Assembly: GCF_030817495.1 (NCBI RefSeq)
Contig: NZ_JAUSZK010000001.1
Coordinates: 744,001 to 808,000, forward strand
Direction: 5' to 3'
Length of the DNA: 64,000 nt
Origin: Streptomyces sp. V3I7
GTDB lineage: Bacteria; Actinomycetota; Actinomycetes; Streptomycetales; Streptomycetaceae
Made by a program: the position numbers and the translations under genes. A model generated the notes under the pieces. The model saw only the letters and a program-made list of their open reading frames with translations. It was not told the DNA's origin and ran no database searches. Positions 1 through 8,897 of this stretch are shown one piece after another (position 1 is the first letter of the stretch; the number at the start of each line of letters is the position of its first letter).

Positions 1-27
1 GGGTTCGATTCCCGTCCGTCTCCGCCG
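1..27 (+). tRNA. selC: 3' end of a tRNA, probably tRNA-Sec (partial)
   Basis: The first bases form the second half of a T arm: GGG, the 7-base loop TTCGATT, then CCC, followed by an acceptor strand. If the T stem is 5 bp (11-15) and the acceptor is 8 bp (16-23), the discriminator at 24 is G. An 8+5 acceptor/T arrangement with G73 is the known hallmark of bacterial tRNA-Sec. No CCA is encoded, as is common in Streptomyces. The gene lies beside selB, selA and a selenocysteine formate dehydrogenase, which supports the identity. The anticodon lies outside the window, so tRNA-Sec is inferred rather than read. Confidence 0.7.
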
Positions 28-50
28 ACCCGCGCATGACTGGCTCCCCC

Positions 51-1823
51 TCACCCGGCCGTACGGCAGCGGCGCAGCGCGCCGTCCACGCGCACGGTGT
101 GGCCGTGCTCGTCCAGGTACTCCAGCAACGGGATCGCGACGCGACGGGTGGTGTCCAGCGCCCGGCGCGCCTGGCTCGCGGTGAACGGCTGCTCCAGACG
201 TGCGAGGACGGCCGTGGCCTCCGTGTCCGCGCCCGGCAGCAACACGATGCCCTGAGCGATCCGCAGCAGTGCCCCCGCGGTCTCGGCGGCGGCCAACAGC
301 TTTGGGGTGAGCCCGAGTTCGTGCAGCCGCTCGGCCTCCGGGGCGCGGAACGGGGCGCCGGCGAGGTCCGCGCGGACGGCCTCGACGGCGGCCCGGACCT
401 GGGGTGGCAGCGTGGGGCGGGCGTGGCGGCCGTGGATCCGGCCCTCGCTGGGCCGCAGGCCGGGCGACTGGGCCAGCAGCGCGTCGACGAGGGCGCGTTC
501 CGGAACTCCGAGTGCCTGGCGGGCGGCCTCCAGGGGCATGCCGGGCTCCAGGGGGTTGCGGGCGGCGTGCTCCTCGACGGCTTCGGCGAGCCGCTCGCGC
601 AGAGCCGCCCAGTGGTCCGGGTCCGCGAGCCATTCCCCGGCGACCGGTTCCGCCGGCGGGTGGACGCCCATGGCGAGCAGCTCCGAGCGGCGGATCAGGC
701 CGCGCCGGCGCAGTTCCTCCGTCCCGTCGGCGCCGCCCGGCGCGGCCGCCCGCAGCTCCCGGTCCCGGGCCACCGCCGCGCCGCGCCGGGTCAGCCCCGG
801 CGGGCGGACGTCGAGCACGGTGACCCCCGCCGGAACGCGGTGCTGTCCGGGGTCGCGCAGCAGCGCGCCGTCGCCGACGCGCAACGGGAGCGCTGCGGCC
901 AGCCGCAGGCGTGCGGTGTCGTCGCCGAGCGGACGTACCGTCACCGGCACGGCCGCGGAGCCCGCGTGGAGGGTAAGTTCGCGCGGCAGGTCGCGGGCCG
1001 CGTCCCCGCGCAGCCGTACGTCCACGGTGTCGCTGGTCAGCCACCGGTCCGGAGTGAGCAGCGCGTCCCCGCGGCGCAGGGCCCCGGCACCCGGACCGCT
1101 CACGTTGACGGCGACGCGGGCGACCGCGCCGGCCTCCTGCCGTGACTCCTTGAGGCACTCCAGCCCGCGCACCCGAACTGCCCTGCTGCCGCGGGCGAGT
1201 TGGAGCCGGTCGCCGACGCGCAGGGTGCCCGCGCCGAGGGTGCCGGTGACGACCGTGCCGTGGCCGCGCACCGTGAACGCGCGGTCCACCCACAGGCGTA
1301 CGTCCGCGTCGCGGTCGGGGTCGGGCAGCTCGCCGGTCAGCCGGGCGAGGGCCGTGCGCAGCTCGTCGAGGCCGGTTCCGGTGACCGCGCTGACGGCGAC
1401 GCTCGGCAGTTTGCCCAGGGAGGACTCGGCGATCCGGGCGAGCGCCTGTTCTCGGGCGGCGCCTGGGTCGGCGAGGTCGCTGCGGGTGACGGCGAGCACG
1501 CCGTGGCGTACGCCGAGCGCGTCGAGGACGGACAGGTGCTCCTCGGACTGCGGTTGCCAGCCCTGGTCGGCTGCGACGACGAAGAGGACGGCGGGGACCG
1601 GGCCGACCCCGGCCAGCATGTTGCCGACGAGGCGTTCGTGCCCGGGTACGTCCACGAAGGCGAGGTCGCCCGCGCCGGGCAGCCGGGTCCATACGAAGCC
1701 GAGGTCGAGGGTCATGCCCCGGCGGCGTTCCTCCGCCCAGCGGTCGGGCTCCATGCCCGTCAGGGCGCGCAGCAGCGCGGACTTGCCGTGGTCGACGTGT
1801 CCGGCGGTGGCGATGACATGCAC
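51..1823 (-). CDS. selB: Selenocysteine-specific elongation factor SelB
   Basis: SelB is the GTPase that carries Sec-tRNA(Sec) to the ribosome at UGA codons marked by a SECIS hairpin. The 590-residue product opens with an EF-Tu-like G domain: GHVDHGKS P-loop at about residue 8, DVPGHE switch II at about 60, and TRSD in place of NKxD at about 115. Two beta-barrel domains follow, and then a C-terminal region of winged helices, the part that binds SECIS in the family. I chose the GTG at 1823, which gives the canonical short N-terminus before the P-loop. It starts two bases after the selA stop and has GGAG upstream. A longer start at 1859 would overlap selA. Confidence 0.95.
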   Translation of the reverse strand: MHVIATAGHVDHGKSALLRALTGMEPDRWAEERRRGMTLDLGFVWTRLPGAGDLAFVDVPGHERLVGNMLAGVGPVPAVLFVVAADQGWQPQSEEHLSVLDALGVRHGVLAVTRSDLADPGAAREQALARIAESSLGKLPSVAVSAVTGTGLDELRTALARLTGELPDPDRDADVRLWVDRAFTVRGHGTVVTGTLGAGTLRVGDRLQLARGSRAVRVRGLECLKESRQEAGAVARVAVNVSGPGAGALRRGDALLTPDRWLTSDTVDVRLRGDAARDLPRELTLHAGSAAVPVTVRPLGDDTARLRLAAALPLRVGDGALLRDPGQHRVPAGVTVLDVRPPGLTRRGAAVARDRELRAAAPGGADGTEELRRRGLIRRSELLAMGVHPPAEPVAGEWLADPDHWAALRERLAEAVEEHAARNPLEPGMPLEAARQALGVPERALVDALLAQSPGLRPSEGRIHGRHARPTLPPQVRAAVEAVRADLAGAPFRAPEAERLHELGLTPKLLAAAETAGALLRIAQGIVLLPGADTEATAVLARLEQPFTASQARRALDTTRRVAIPLLEYLDEHGHTVRVDGALRRCRTAG

Positions 1824-1825
1824 GG

Positions 1826-3190
1826 TCAGTTCTCCGTTCCGGGCCCGGGCGCCGCGCACCGGGGTGCGGCCTGACGTACCGCCTGTGCCAGGTGCGGGTC
1901 AGTGTCCTCGGGTACGGCCCGCAGGTCGAGCAGGCAGCGGCCGTCGTCGACGCGGGCCATGACGGCGGGGTCGCCGCCGCGCAGCAGGGGCGCGAACTCG
2001 GCGGGCAGGGAGACGGCGGCGCTCGGCAGGGTCACGCCCGGCGCTCCCCCGCCGCCGACGACCGCCTCGGTGTCGACGGCACGGCTGTCGAGGCCGTCGG
2101 CCCGCAGTTTCCCGGCGAGCCGCTCGGCGCGCTCCCGCAGTTCCGCGGGGTCAGCACGCAGCGCGGTCAGGGTCGGGGTGACGGGGCCGCGTACCGTCGC
2201 CTCCAGGGCGGCGAGGGTGATTTTGTCGACGCGCAGGGCGCGGGCCAGCGGGTGCCGGGCCAGCCGCCGTACCAATTCGGCGTCGCCCAGCAGCAGTCCG
2301 CACTGCGGTCCGCCGAGCAGCTTGTCGCCGCTGGCGGTGACGAGGGAGGCCCCGGCGCGCAGCCGGCTCGTGGCGTCGGGCTCGCCGGGAAGCGCCGGTT
2401 CCGGGGTGAGCAGTCCCGAGCCGATGTCGGCCACCACGGGCACGCCGAGCGGGGCCAGTTCGGCCACGGACGCTTCTCGTGTGAAGCCGGTGACGCGGAA
2501 GTTGGAGGGGTGGACCTTGAGGATGAAGCCGGTGTCCGGGCCGACGGCAGCCGCGTAGTCGGCGGGGGTGGTGCGGTTGGTGGTGCCGACCTCGCGCAGC
2601 CGGGCACCGGTGGACACCAGCAGGTCGGGCAGCCGGAAGCCGTCGCCGATCTCCACCATCTCGCCGCGGCTGACGATGATCTCGCGTCCCTGGGCGAGCG
2701 CGGTGGCGGCCAGGACGAGCGCCGCCGCCCCGTTGTTGACGACGTGGGCGGCCTCGGCGGCCGGGACGGCGCGCAGCAGGGCGTCGAGGACGGACCGGCC
2801 GCGCCGGGCGCGGACGCCGGTGGCGAGGTCGAGCTCCACGTCCGTGGTGCCGGAGGCGGCCAGGACGGCGTCGCGGGCCGCTTCGGAGAGCGCGGCGCGG
2901 CCGAGGTTGGTGTGGAGCAGGACTCCGGTGGCGTTGACGACCGGGCGCAGGGCGGCCGCGGTGGCCGGGAGGGCGGCGACGGCACGGTCGGCGATCTCGC
3001 TGACAGGCACCTCGCCGGCGCGTGCCCGCGCCTGTACTTCGGCGATCACGTCCTTGACCAGGTCCCGGCCCAGCCGGTGCGTCGCCGCGTCGAGCCGGGG
3101 ATCGGCCAGGAGCACGTCGGTACGGGGCAGCCGCCTCCCCTCGTCGCCGCTCGGGGCGGCGGCCGCGGGGGCGGCGTGGTCGCGGTCCAT
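1826..3190 (-). CDS. selA: L-seryl-tRNA(Sec) selenium transferase SelA
   Basis: SelA converts Ser-tRNA(Sec) to Sec-tRNA(Sec) using selenophosphate, with PLP bound to a lysine. The product is 454 residues, normal for bacterial SelA. The PLP lysine lies in SGDKLLGGPQ at about residue 290, and the motif HTNLGRAALS near residue 95 is characteristic of the family. The ATG at 3190 was chosen because GAGGG lies 8 bases upstream; a GTG three codons earlier is possible. It sits between the NrfD-type formate dehydrogenase subunit and selB on one strand, so Sec synthesis and decoding are probably co-expressed with the selenoenzyme that needs them. Confidence 0.95.
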   Translation of the reverse strand: MDRDHAAPAAAAPSGDEGRRLPRTDVLLADPRLDAATHRLGRDLVKDVIAEVQARARAGEVPVSEIADRAVAALPATAAALRPVVNATGVLLHTNLGRAALSEAARDAVLAASGTTDVELDLATGVRARRGRSVLDALLRAVPAAEAAHVVNNGAAALVLAATALAQGREIIVSRGEMVEIGDGFRLPDLLVSTGARLREVGTTNRTTPADYAAAVGPDTGFILKVHPSNFRVTGFTREASVAELAPLGVPVVADIGSGLLTPEPALPGEPDATSRLRAGASLVTASGDKLLGGPQCGLLLGDAELVRRLARHPLARALRVDKITLAALEATVRGPVTPTLTALRADPAELRERAERLAGKLRADGLDSRAVDTEAVVGGGGAPGVTLPSAAVSLPAEFAPLLRGGDPAVMARVDDGRCLLDLRAVPEDTDPHLAQAVRQAAPRCAAPGPGTEN

Positions 3191-3301
3191 CTCGGGCACC
3201 CTCGTTCTGGCGTTACCGGCTGAAACCCCTGACAGGCTACGGCCGTCGGCCGCCCCGGCAACCCCGCCACACCGGTCAGCGGGATGGCCGCCGGAACGAG
3301 G

Positions 3302-4441
3302 TCACTGACCGGCCGGTCCCTGGTCCGATCCCTGCTGCTGTTCCTGTTGCTCCCTCAGCGCACGCTCCTCCTGCTCCCGACGCCGGGCGTCGAGGCGTTC
3401 ACGCTGGGGCTTCACCACGTAGATCGGGTCCTTCGTGGACTCCACGCCCGCCTCGAAGGTGCCGAAGCGCTGGTAGCCGCTGCCCGCGAGGAGGGCCAGG
3501 CCGCCGAGCACGGAGACGAAGCGGCTGCGCCGGGCGAAGGTGAGCGCGGCGAGCGCGCCGCCGATGGTGAGGTACTCCGAGATCTTCCGCAGCTTGTGCG
3601 GCTCGCCGTGGGTGAACGTGGAGGTCTCGAACGTCGGCAGGTGGTCGATTCTGTGGGCCGCCGCGATCTCGATGGCGGCGCCGAGGACGGCCAGCCGGCG
3701 GGCGGGGCCGGCCTGTGCCACCGGTGTGCAGACCATCGCGAAGCCCGCGCCGCTGGCGGCGGCGGAGCCGGTGAAGACGAACGGCATCTCCTTGTACGCA
3801 CCGTGCCAGGCGGGCACCGCGGTGTCGGCGAGGAGGACGGCCGTGTAGGAGGCGAGCGCGGGGGCGACGGCGGCCGCGGAGATGCCGCTCACCCGGGCCA
3901 CCCACTTCAGGGCGGTGCCGAGGGAGCCCTGGGTGCGCCAGGCTTTGGGCAGGAGTTCGACGATGCCGGCCAGCGAGCTGCCCGGGCCGTAGGACATCAG
4001 GATCCAGGTGCCCATCGACATCGGGGAGGTCGGCTTCGCCACCCGCATCATGTGGTGGAAGCGCAGGGGCCGGCCGAGGTCGCCGATGAGGAGGTAACTG
4101 CTCGCGAGCAGCGCCCCGAAGCTGCCGATGCGGGTGGAGCGGGCCAGGGCGGGCCGGCCGGTCAGGTCGGCGCCCACCGACAGCAGGGCGCAGCCCGCCG
4201 AGAGTCCGCCGGTGAGGAGGTAGGCGGGGACCATCCATTCCCACACCGGGGGCTTGAGCACCGGACGCCCGTAGTAGGACTTGAACTCGGCGTGCGGGAC
4301 CATCGGCTCCTCGGCCCCGCCATGGCCCTTCTTCCCGCGCTTCCTGCCACCGTCGCCGGCCGCGGAGAACGTGGTGGCCATGGGGTCGCCGGCTCCCCCG
4401 GTCGTGTGCGGCGCGTGGTGCTTTCCGTCGCCCTCGGTCAT
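3302..4441 (-). CDS. Formate dehydrogenase membrane subunit, NrfD/PsrC type
   Basis: This is a 379-residue polytopic membrane protein of the NrfD (polysulfide reductase membrane subunit) family, which passes electrons between an iron-sulfur partner and menaquinone. About eight hydrophobic stretches are visible from residue 55 (WEWMVPAYLLTGG) onward. LIGDLGRPLRFHHMM at about 110 is a typical NrfD motif. The N-terminus is a hydrophilic Gly/Lys-rich leader, and the C-terminus is a charged Glu/Gln-rich tail. The ATG at 4441 overlaps the stop of the upstream iron-sulfur subunit as ATGA, indicating translational coupling. It replaces the cytochrome b556 (FdnI) found in the E. coli enzyme. Confidence 0.88.
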   Translation of the reverse strand: MTEGDGKHHAPHTTGGAGDPMATTFSAAGDGGRKRGKKGHGGAEEPMVPHAEFKSYYGRPVLKPPVWEWMVPAYLLTGGLSAGCALLSVGADLTGRPALARSTRIGSFGALLASSYLLIGDLGRPLRFHHMMRVAKPTSPMSMGTWILMSYGPGSSLAGIVELLPKAWRTQGSLGTALKWVARVSGISAAAVAPALASYTAVLLADTAVPAWHGAYKEMPFVFTGSAAASGAGFAMVCTPVAQAGPARRLAVLGAAIEIAAAHRIDHLPTFETSTFTHGEPHKLRKISEYLTIGGALAALTFARRSRFVSVLGGLALLAGSGYQRFGTFEAGVESTKDPIYVVKPQRERLDARRREQEERALREQQEQQQGSDQGPAGQ

Positions 4442-5511
4442 CGACGGCCTCCCTTGATGAAGACGGCGGCGGATGCTGCCACCATGATCCCGGCGGCCGC
4501 GGCCGCGTGCTTCCACATGGACCCCACGTCCCGGGTGGTGACGATCGGGTCCGGCGGCAGTCCGTAGACCTCCGGCTCGTCGAGGAGCAGGAAGAAGGCG
4601 CCGTCGCCTCCGACTCCGTCCTCGGGATCACGGCCGTACAGCTGGGCGGACTCCACGCCCGCCTCGTGGAGTTGCTGGAGGCGCAGGTCGGCGCGCTCCC
4701 GCAGTTCGTCGAGCACGCCGAACTGGATGGAGTCGGTCGGGCAGGCCTTGGCGCAGGCCGGTTCGAGGCCGCCCTTGAGCCGGTCGTAGCACAGGGTGCA
4801 CTTCCAGGCGCGGCCGTCTTCGGAGCTGCGGTCGATGACGCCGTAGGGGCAGGCCGAGACGCAGTAGCCGCAGCCGTTGCAGATGTCGGGCTGGACCACG
4901 ACGGTGCCGAACTCGGTGCGGAAGAGGGCGCCGGTGGGGCAGACGTCGAGGCAGCCGGCGTGGGTGCAGTGCTTGCACACGTCGGAGGACATCAGCCAGC
5001 GGAAGTCGGTACGCGTCTCCACGCCGCTGGTGGCGCCGGGCAGTTCGAAGCTGGGGAAGCCCAGGTCCACCGGATCGGTGCCCAGTTCGCCGCCTGCCCG
5101 GTGGCCCTGGCTGATCGCTCCGGCGACGACGTCGGCCGCCGGCCCGGTGCCGGACGGTCCGGTGGGCAGGCCCACCAGACCGGCGTCCTGGTTACCGAGC
5201 CTGAGGTCCTGCTCGATGAAGGCGACGTGCCGCCAGCTGTTGGCGCCGAGGGAGCCGGTGTTGTCGTAGGACATGCCCAGCAGTTGGAAGCCGTCCGCCG
5301 GTACGCCGTTCCACTCCTTGCAGGCCACCTCGCAGGCCTTGCAGCCGATGCAGATGGAGGTGTCGGTGAAGAACCCCATCCTGGGCGGGTGGTCCTCCGG
5401 GTAGCCGGCGTCCCCGGACGGGTCCTCCAGCGGGCCGAAGAGACTGTTCTCGTTCCTTCTTCTCTCTTGCTTCTGTTGCGTCTCTTGCGTCTCTTGCTTC
5501 TTCTCGGTCAT
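4438..5511 (-). CDS. Formate dehydrogenase beta subunit, four [4Fe-4S] ferredoxin-like
   Basis: This subunit carries electrons from the catalytic subunit to the membrane subunit. In 357 residues there are four cysteine clusters: CIGCKACEVAC at 54-64, CKHCTHAGCLDVCP, CNGCGYCVSACPYG, and CTLC paired with a later CAKACP. This is the FdnH/HybA-like arrangement of four [4Fe-4S] clusters. A hydrophobic segment near the C-terminus (AAAAAGIMVAASAAVF) looks like a single membrane anchor. The N-terminal 20 residues are a low-complexity Lys/Gln/Glu/Thr run, encoded by repeats of an 8-base unit (tctcttgc on the plus strand) around 5460-5505. It overlaps its neighbours on both sides by ATGA, so the fdh genes form one translationally coupled operon. 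Confidence 0.93.
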   Translation of the reverse strand: MTEKKQETQETQQKQERRRNENSLFGPLEDPSGDAGYPEDHPPRMGFFTDTSICIGCKACEVACKEWNGVPADGFQLLGMSYDNTGSLGANSWRHVAFIEQDLRLGNQDAGLVGLPTGPSGTGPAADVVAGAISQGHRAGGELGTDPVDLGFPSFELPGATSGVETRTDFRWLMSSDVCKHCTHAGCLDVCPTGALFRTEFGTVVVQPDICNGCGYCVSACPYGVIDRSSEDGRAWKCTLCYDRLKGGLEPACAKACPTDSIQFGVLDELRERADLRLQQLHEAGVESAQLYGRDPEDGVGGDGAFFLLLDEPEVYGLPPDPIVTTRDVGSMWKHAAAAAGIMVAASAAVFIKGGRR

Positions 5512-8500
5512 GAGGAGTCCTCCGACCCGTCCGTTCCGCCCGGTGACCCGTCGGGGACATCGACCGTCAGCTCGTGGGTGCCGGTGTCGAGGGTGATCCC
5601 GGCGCGGCGCCGGTAGTCCTCGACGTACGCCAGGAGTTCACGCCCGCGGGGGCGCCGGCCGGGCTGGATGTCGCAGGTGATGACCTTGCTCTCCTGGATC
5701 AGCACGTTGGAGTCGAGCACCACGGGGATCAGGTCGTTGACCACGTCGCCGACGGTGATGCCGAGGTTGCCCCAGTGGATGGGCATCCAGAGCTGGTGCA
5801 CCGTACGGCCTTCGAGGTTCAGCGGCGCCAGCCGGTCGGTGACGACCACCTTGGCCTCCACCGCGGTACGGCTGGTGATCACATGGGCCCAGCCCATGTG
5901 GTGCAGGCCCCGCTCGGCGGCGAGTTCCGGCGACACCTCGACGGTCAGGCCGGGTTGCAGCTCCGTGAGGTAGGGCAGCGTGCGGCTCATCGCGCCGGCC
6001 GTGTGGTGCTCGGTGTACCGCGAGGCGGTGAACACGTACGGGAACACCTCGTGGTGGGGCTGGGGCGGCGAGGGGTTGTAGGGGTTGAAGGTCTTCTTGT
6101 AGATCGTCCGGGTCGGGTTGGACTGCTGCCCGTACAGGTGGTTGCGGGCGGGCGACTCCTCCGGCTCGTAGTGGGTGGGCAGGGGCCCGTCCACCAGGCC
6201 GGTCGGCGTGAACAGCGCCGCCTTGCCGTCGCCCATCATGATGAACGCGTCGTCGCCGGACAGTGCCTCGGGACCGTGCGCGTCCGGCTCGGCCTGGAAG
6301 TACGGCGGCTTGTGCCGCTGGAAGTCGGGCTTGTCGCCGCCGATCCACGTCCGGCTCTCCTCGTCCCACCAGACGAGCGCCTTGCGGGCGCTCCACGGAC
6401 GCCCCTCGGGGTCGGCGGAGGCCCGGTTGTACAGGATCCGCCGGTTGAGCGGCCAGACGAAGGCCCACTCGCCGTCCGAGATCGGGTGCTCGAAGCGGGA
6501 GTTACGGCGCCGGGCGAAGTTGTACTCGTCCGCGTAGACGCCGGTGTAGATCCAGCAGCCGCACGCCGTGGAGCCGTCGTTCTTGAGGTACTCGTAACTG
6601 TCCAGCGTACGGCCGGTCTTCAGGTCGATGCCGTTGATGTGGCGCAGCACGTCCGCGGCCGAGGGTTCGTCGCCCTCCTCCATCTCGTAGTCCCAGGCCA
6701 TGTCGAGGACGGGACGGTCGCGCTCGTCCTCCGAGTCCTGGAGCTTGGCCCGGATGATCCGGCCGAGGTGGTAGAAGAACCACAGGTCGGAGCGGCGGTC
6801 GTCGATGGGTTCGACGGCCAGGTCGCGCCACTGGATCATGCGCTGGGTCTGGGTGAACGTGCCGCACTTCTCCACGTGCGAGGCGGCCGGGAAGAAGAAG
6901 ACCTCGGTGGGGCAGGTCTCGGTGGAGATCTCACCCCGCTCGATCTCCGGCGCGTCCTTCCAGACGGTCGCGCTCTCGATCATCGCGAGGTCGCGGACCA
7001 CCAGCCACTCCAGATTGGCCAGGGCGAGCCGCTGGAGCTGTCCGTTCGCGGAGCCGACCGCGGGATTCTGCCCCATGAGGAAGTAGCCGTAGACCTTGCC
7101 GGCGATCATGTCCATGGTGGTCGCGTAGGTGCCATGGTCGCCGTCGATGCGCGGCAGGTAGTCGTAGCAGTAGTCGTTCTCCGCGGTGGCCGCGTCGCCC
7201 CAGTACTCCTTCAGCAGGGAGATCATGTAGGCGTCGGCGTTCCACCAGTAGCCCTTGCGGTAGACGTGCCGCACGTCCTCCACGAACTTTTCCAGCGTGT
7301 GGTGGGTGACGTTGGGCATCGGCATGTAGCCGGGCAGCAGGTTGTACAGGGTCGGGATGTCCGTGGAGCCCTGGATGCTGGCGTGTCCGCGCAGGGCGAG
7401 GATGCCGCTGCCGGGCCGCCCGAGGTTGCCGAGCAGCATCTGGACGATGGAGCCGGCCCGGATGTACTGGGCGCCGACGGTGTGCTGGGTCCAGCCCACG
7501 CTGTAGATGAGCGCGGTGGTGCGCTCGCGGCCGGAGTTCTCGGTCCAGGCACGGCAGACGTCGAGGAACTGCTGCTGGGTGATGCCGCAGATCCGCTCGA
7601 CCATCTCCGGCGTGTACCGGGAGTAGTGCCGCTTGAGGATCTGGAGCACGCAGCGCGGGTGTTCCATGGTCGGGTCGGTCGCGATCGGGCCGGGTGGGCC
7701 GGTCGGGCCGGCAGGCTTCTCATGGCCGCCCTTCGCCTGTGCGGGGGTGGCGGAGATGAGCGTGCTGCCCTGCCGTCCGTCGCCTCCGCCGACCATCTCG
7801 TACGCCCAGCTGGAGCTGTCGTACGTGCCGGTCTCCGGGTCGTAGCCGCTGAACAGGCCGTCCAGGTCCTCGGTGTCCTGGAAGTTCTCGTTCACCAGGA
7901 ACGTGGCGTTGGTGTACGCCTTCACGTACTCCTTGAAGTGCAGGTCGTTGGAGAGGATGTAGTTGACCACTCCGCCGAGGAAGGCGATGTCGGTGCCCAC
8001 CCTGATCCGCACGTGCTGGTTGGAGTGCGCGCTGGTGCGGGTGAAGCGGGGATCGATGTGGATGATCCTCGTCCCGCGCACCTTGGCCTCGGTGACCCAC
8101 TGGAAGGCCACCGGATGGGCTTCGGCCATGTTGGAGCCCATCAGGATGATGCAGTCGGAATTTGTCAGGTCCTCCGGGTAGTTGGTAGCGCCGCCACGTC
8201 CGACCGAGGTTCCCAGACCGGGAACGGTGGCGGAGTGTCAAATACGGGCCTGGTTCTCGATCTGCAGGGCGCCGAGGGCGGTGAACAACTTCTTGATCAG
8301 GTAGTTCTCTTCGTTGTCCAGCGCCGCGCCGCCGAGACCGGCGAAGCCCAGGGTCCGGCGCAGCGTCCGGCCCTGTTCGTCGGTGTCCTGCCAGCCCTTG
8401 CGCCGGGCGTCCAGGACCCGGTCGGCCACCATGTCCATGGCCGTGTCGAGCTCCATCTCCTGCCACTCGGTGCCGTACGGCGGCCGGTAGAGGACCTTGT

Positions 8501-8807
8501 TCTCACGCTGCGGCCCGTTGACGAGCTGCTCGCTGCAGGATCCCTTGGGGCACAGGCGGCCGCGGTTGACCGGACTGTTCGGGTTGCCCTCGATCTGGAT
8601 GACCTTCTCGTCCTTCACGAAGACGTTCTGCGAGCAGCCGACGGCGCAGTAGGGGCACACCGAGTGCACCACCCGGTCGGCCTCGTCGACGCGTGGGATC
8701 AGATTGACCGATCGCTTGGACTGCACGGCCTTGCCGCGGCCCAGCCAGTCGGCACCGGTGATCTGCCGGTACACGGGCCACATGTCCAGCCACTTCTTGA
8801 CGCCCAT
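5508..8807 (-). CDS. fdhA: Selenocysteine formate dehydrogenase, alpha (catalytic) subunit with UGA-encoded Sec190
   Basis: This molybdopterin (Mo/W-bis-MGD) enzyme oxidises formate to CO2. Reading through the in-frame TGA at 8240-8238 gives 1099 residues. The Sec sits in IENQARI-U-HSATVPGLG, matching the active-site motif of E. coli FdnG (VDNQARVUHGPTV). The N-terminus holds the [4Fe-4S] site C51, C54, C58 and C86 (CPYCAVGC ... CPKG), followed by the molybdopterin oxidoreductase domain and a C-terminal dinucleotide-binding domain. A hairpin of the bacterial SECIS type follows the UGA. No twin-arginine signal is visible at the N-terminus (MGVKKWLDMWPVYRQ), unlike FdnG. An automatic caller would split this gene into 8238-8807 and 5508-8141. 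Confidence 0.95.
8200..8240 (-). promoter_or_regulatory. Bacterial SECIS element
   Basis: Downstream of the UGA on the minus strand is a 6-bp stem, GTTCCC (8225-8220) with GGGAAC (8214-8209), closing the loop GGTCT (8219-8215). From memory, the E. coli fdhF SECIS has the same GGUCU loop, bound by SelB, and the same 18-base distance between the UGA and the loop. The sequence just after the hairpin (CTCGGTCGG) also resembles the E. coli lower stem. The hairpin lies inside the coding sequence, as in other bacteria. Confidence 0.85.
8238..8240 (-). other. UGA selenocysteine codon (Sec190 of FdhA)
   Basis: The TGA lies in frame between two halves that together make one complete formate dehydrogenase. 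The halves are in phase (8238 minus 5508 is divisible by 3). The flanking residues ENQARI and HSATV are the conserved neighbours of Sec in formate dehydrogenases. tRNA-Sec, selA and selB lie in the same cluster. Confidence 0.95.
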
Positions 8808-8897
8808 CCGCCCACTCCTTCGCGCACGCAGGGCCTGCCTAAGATCGACGCTACCGCCTTGCAGACACGCCGCAACTCCGGTGGAATGCCTGGCAAT
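8808..8897 (-). other. Spacer between desulfurase gene and fdhA
   Basis: This 90-base gap is the largest within the minus-strand cluster between 10.3 and 3.3 kb. It could hold a separate fdh promoter or a processing site. I see no strong hairpin. A purine-rich GAAGGAGTGGG stretch just upstream of 8807 is the ribosome binding site of fdhA. Confidence 0.4.

Noticed and set aside
4442..4516. A longer start for the NrfD-type subunit
   Set aside because: It would overlap the iron-sulfur subunit by about 80 bases; the ATG at 4441 makes a normal ATGA junction.
8238..8807. A separate small formate dehydrogenase fragment
   Set aside because: It is in phase with 5508-8141 and ends at a UGA with a SECIS; the two are one gene.
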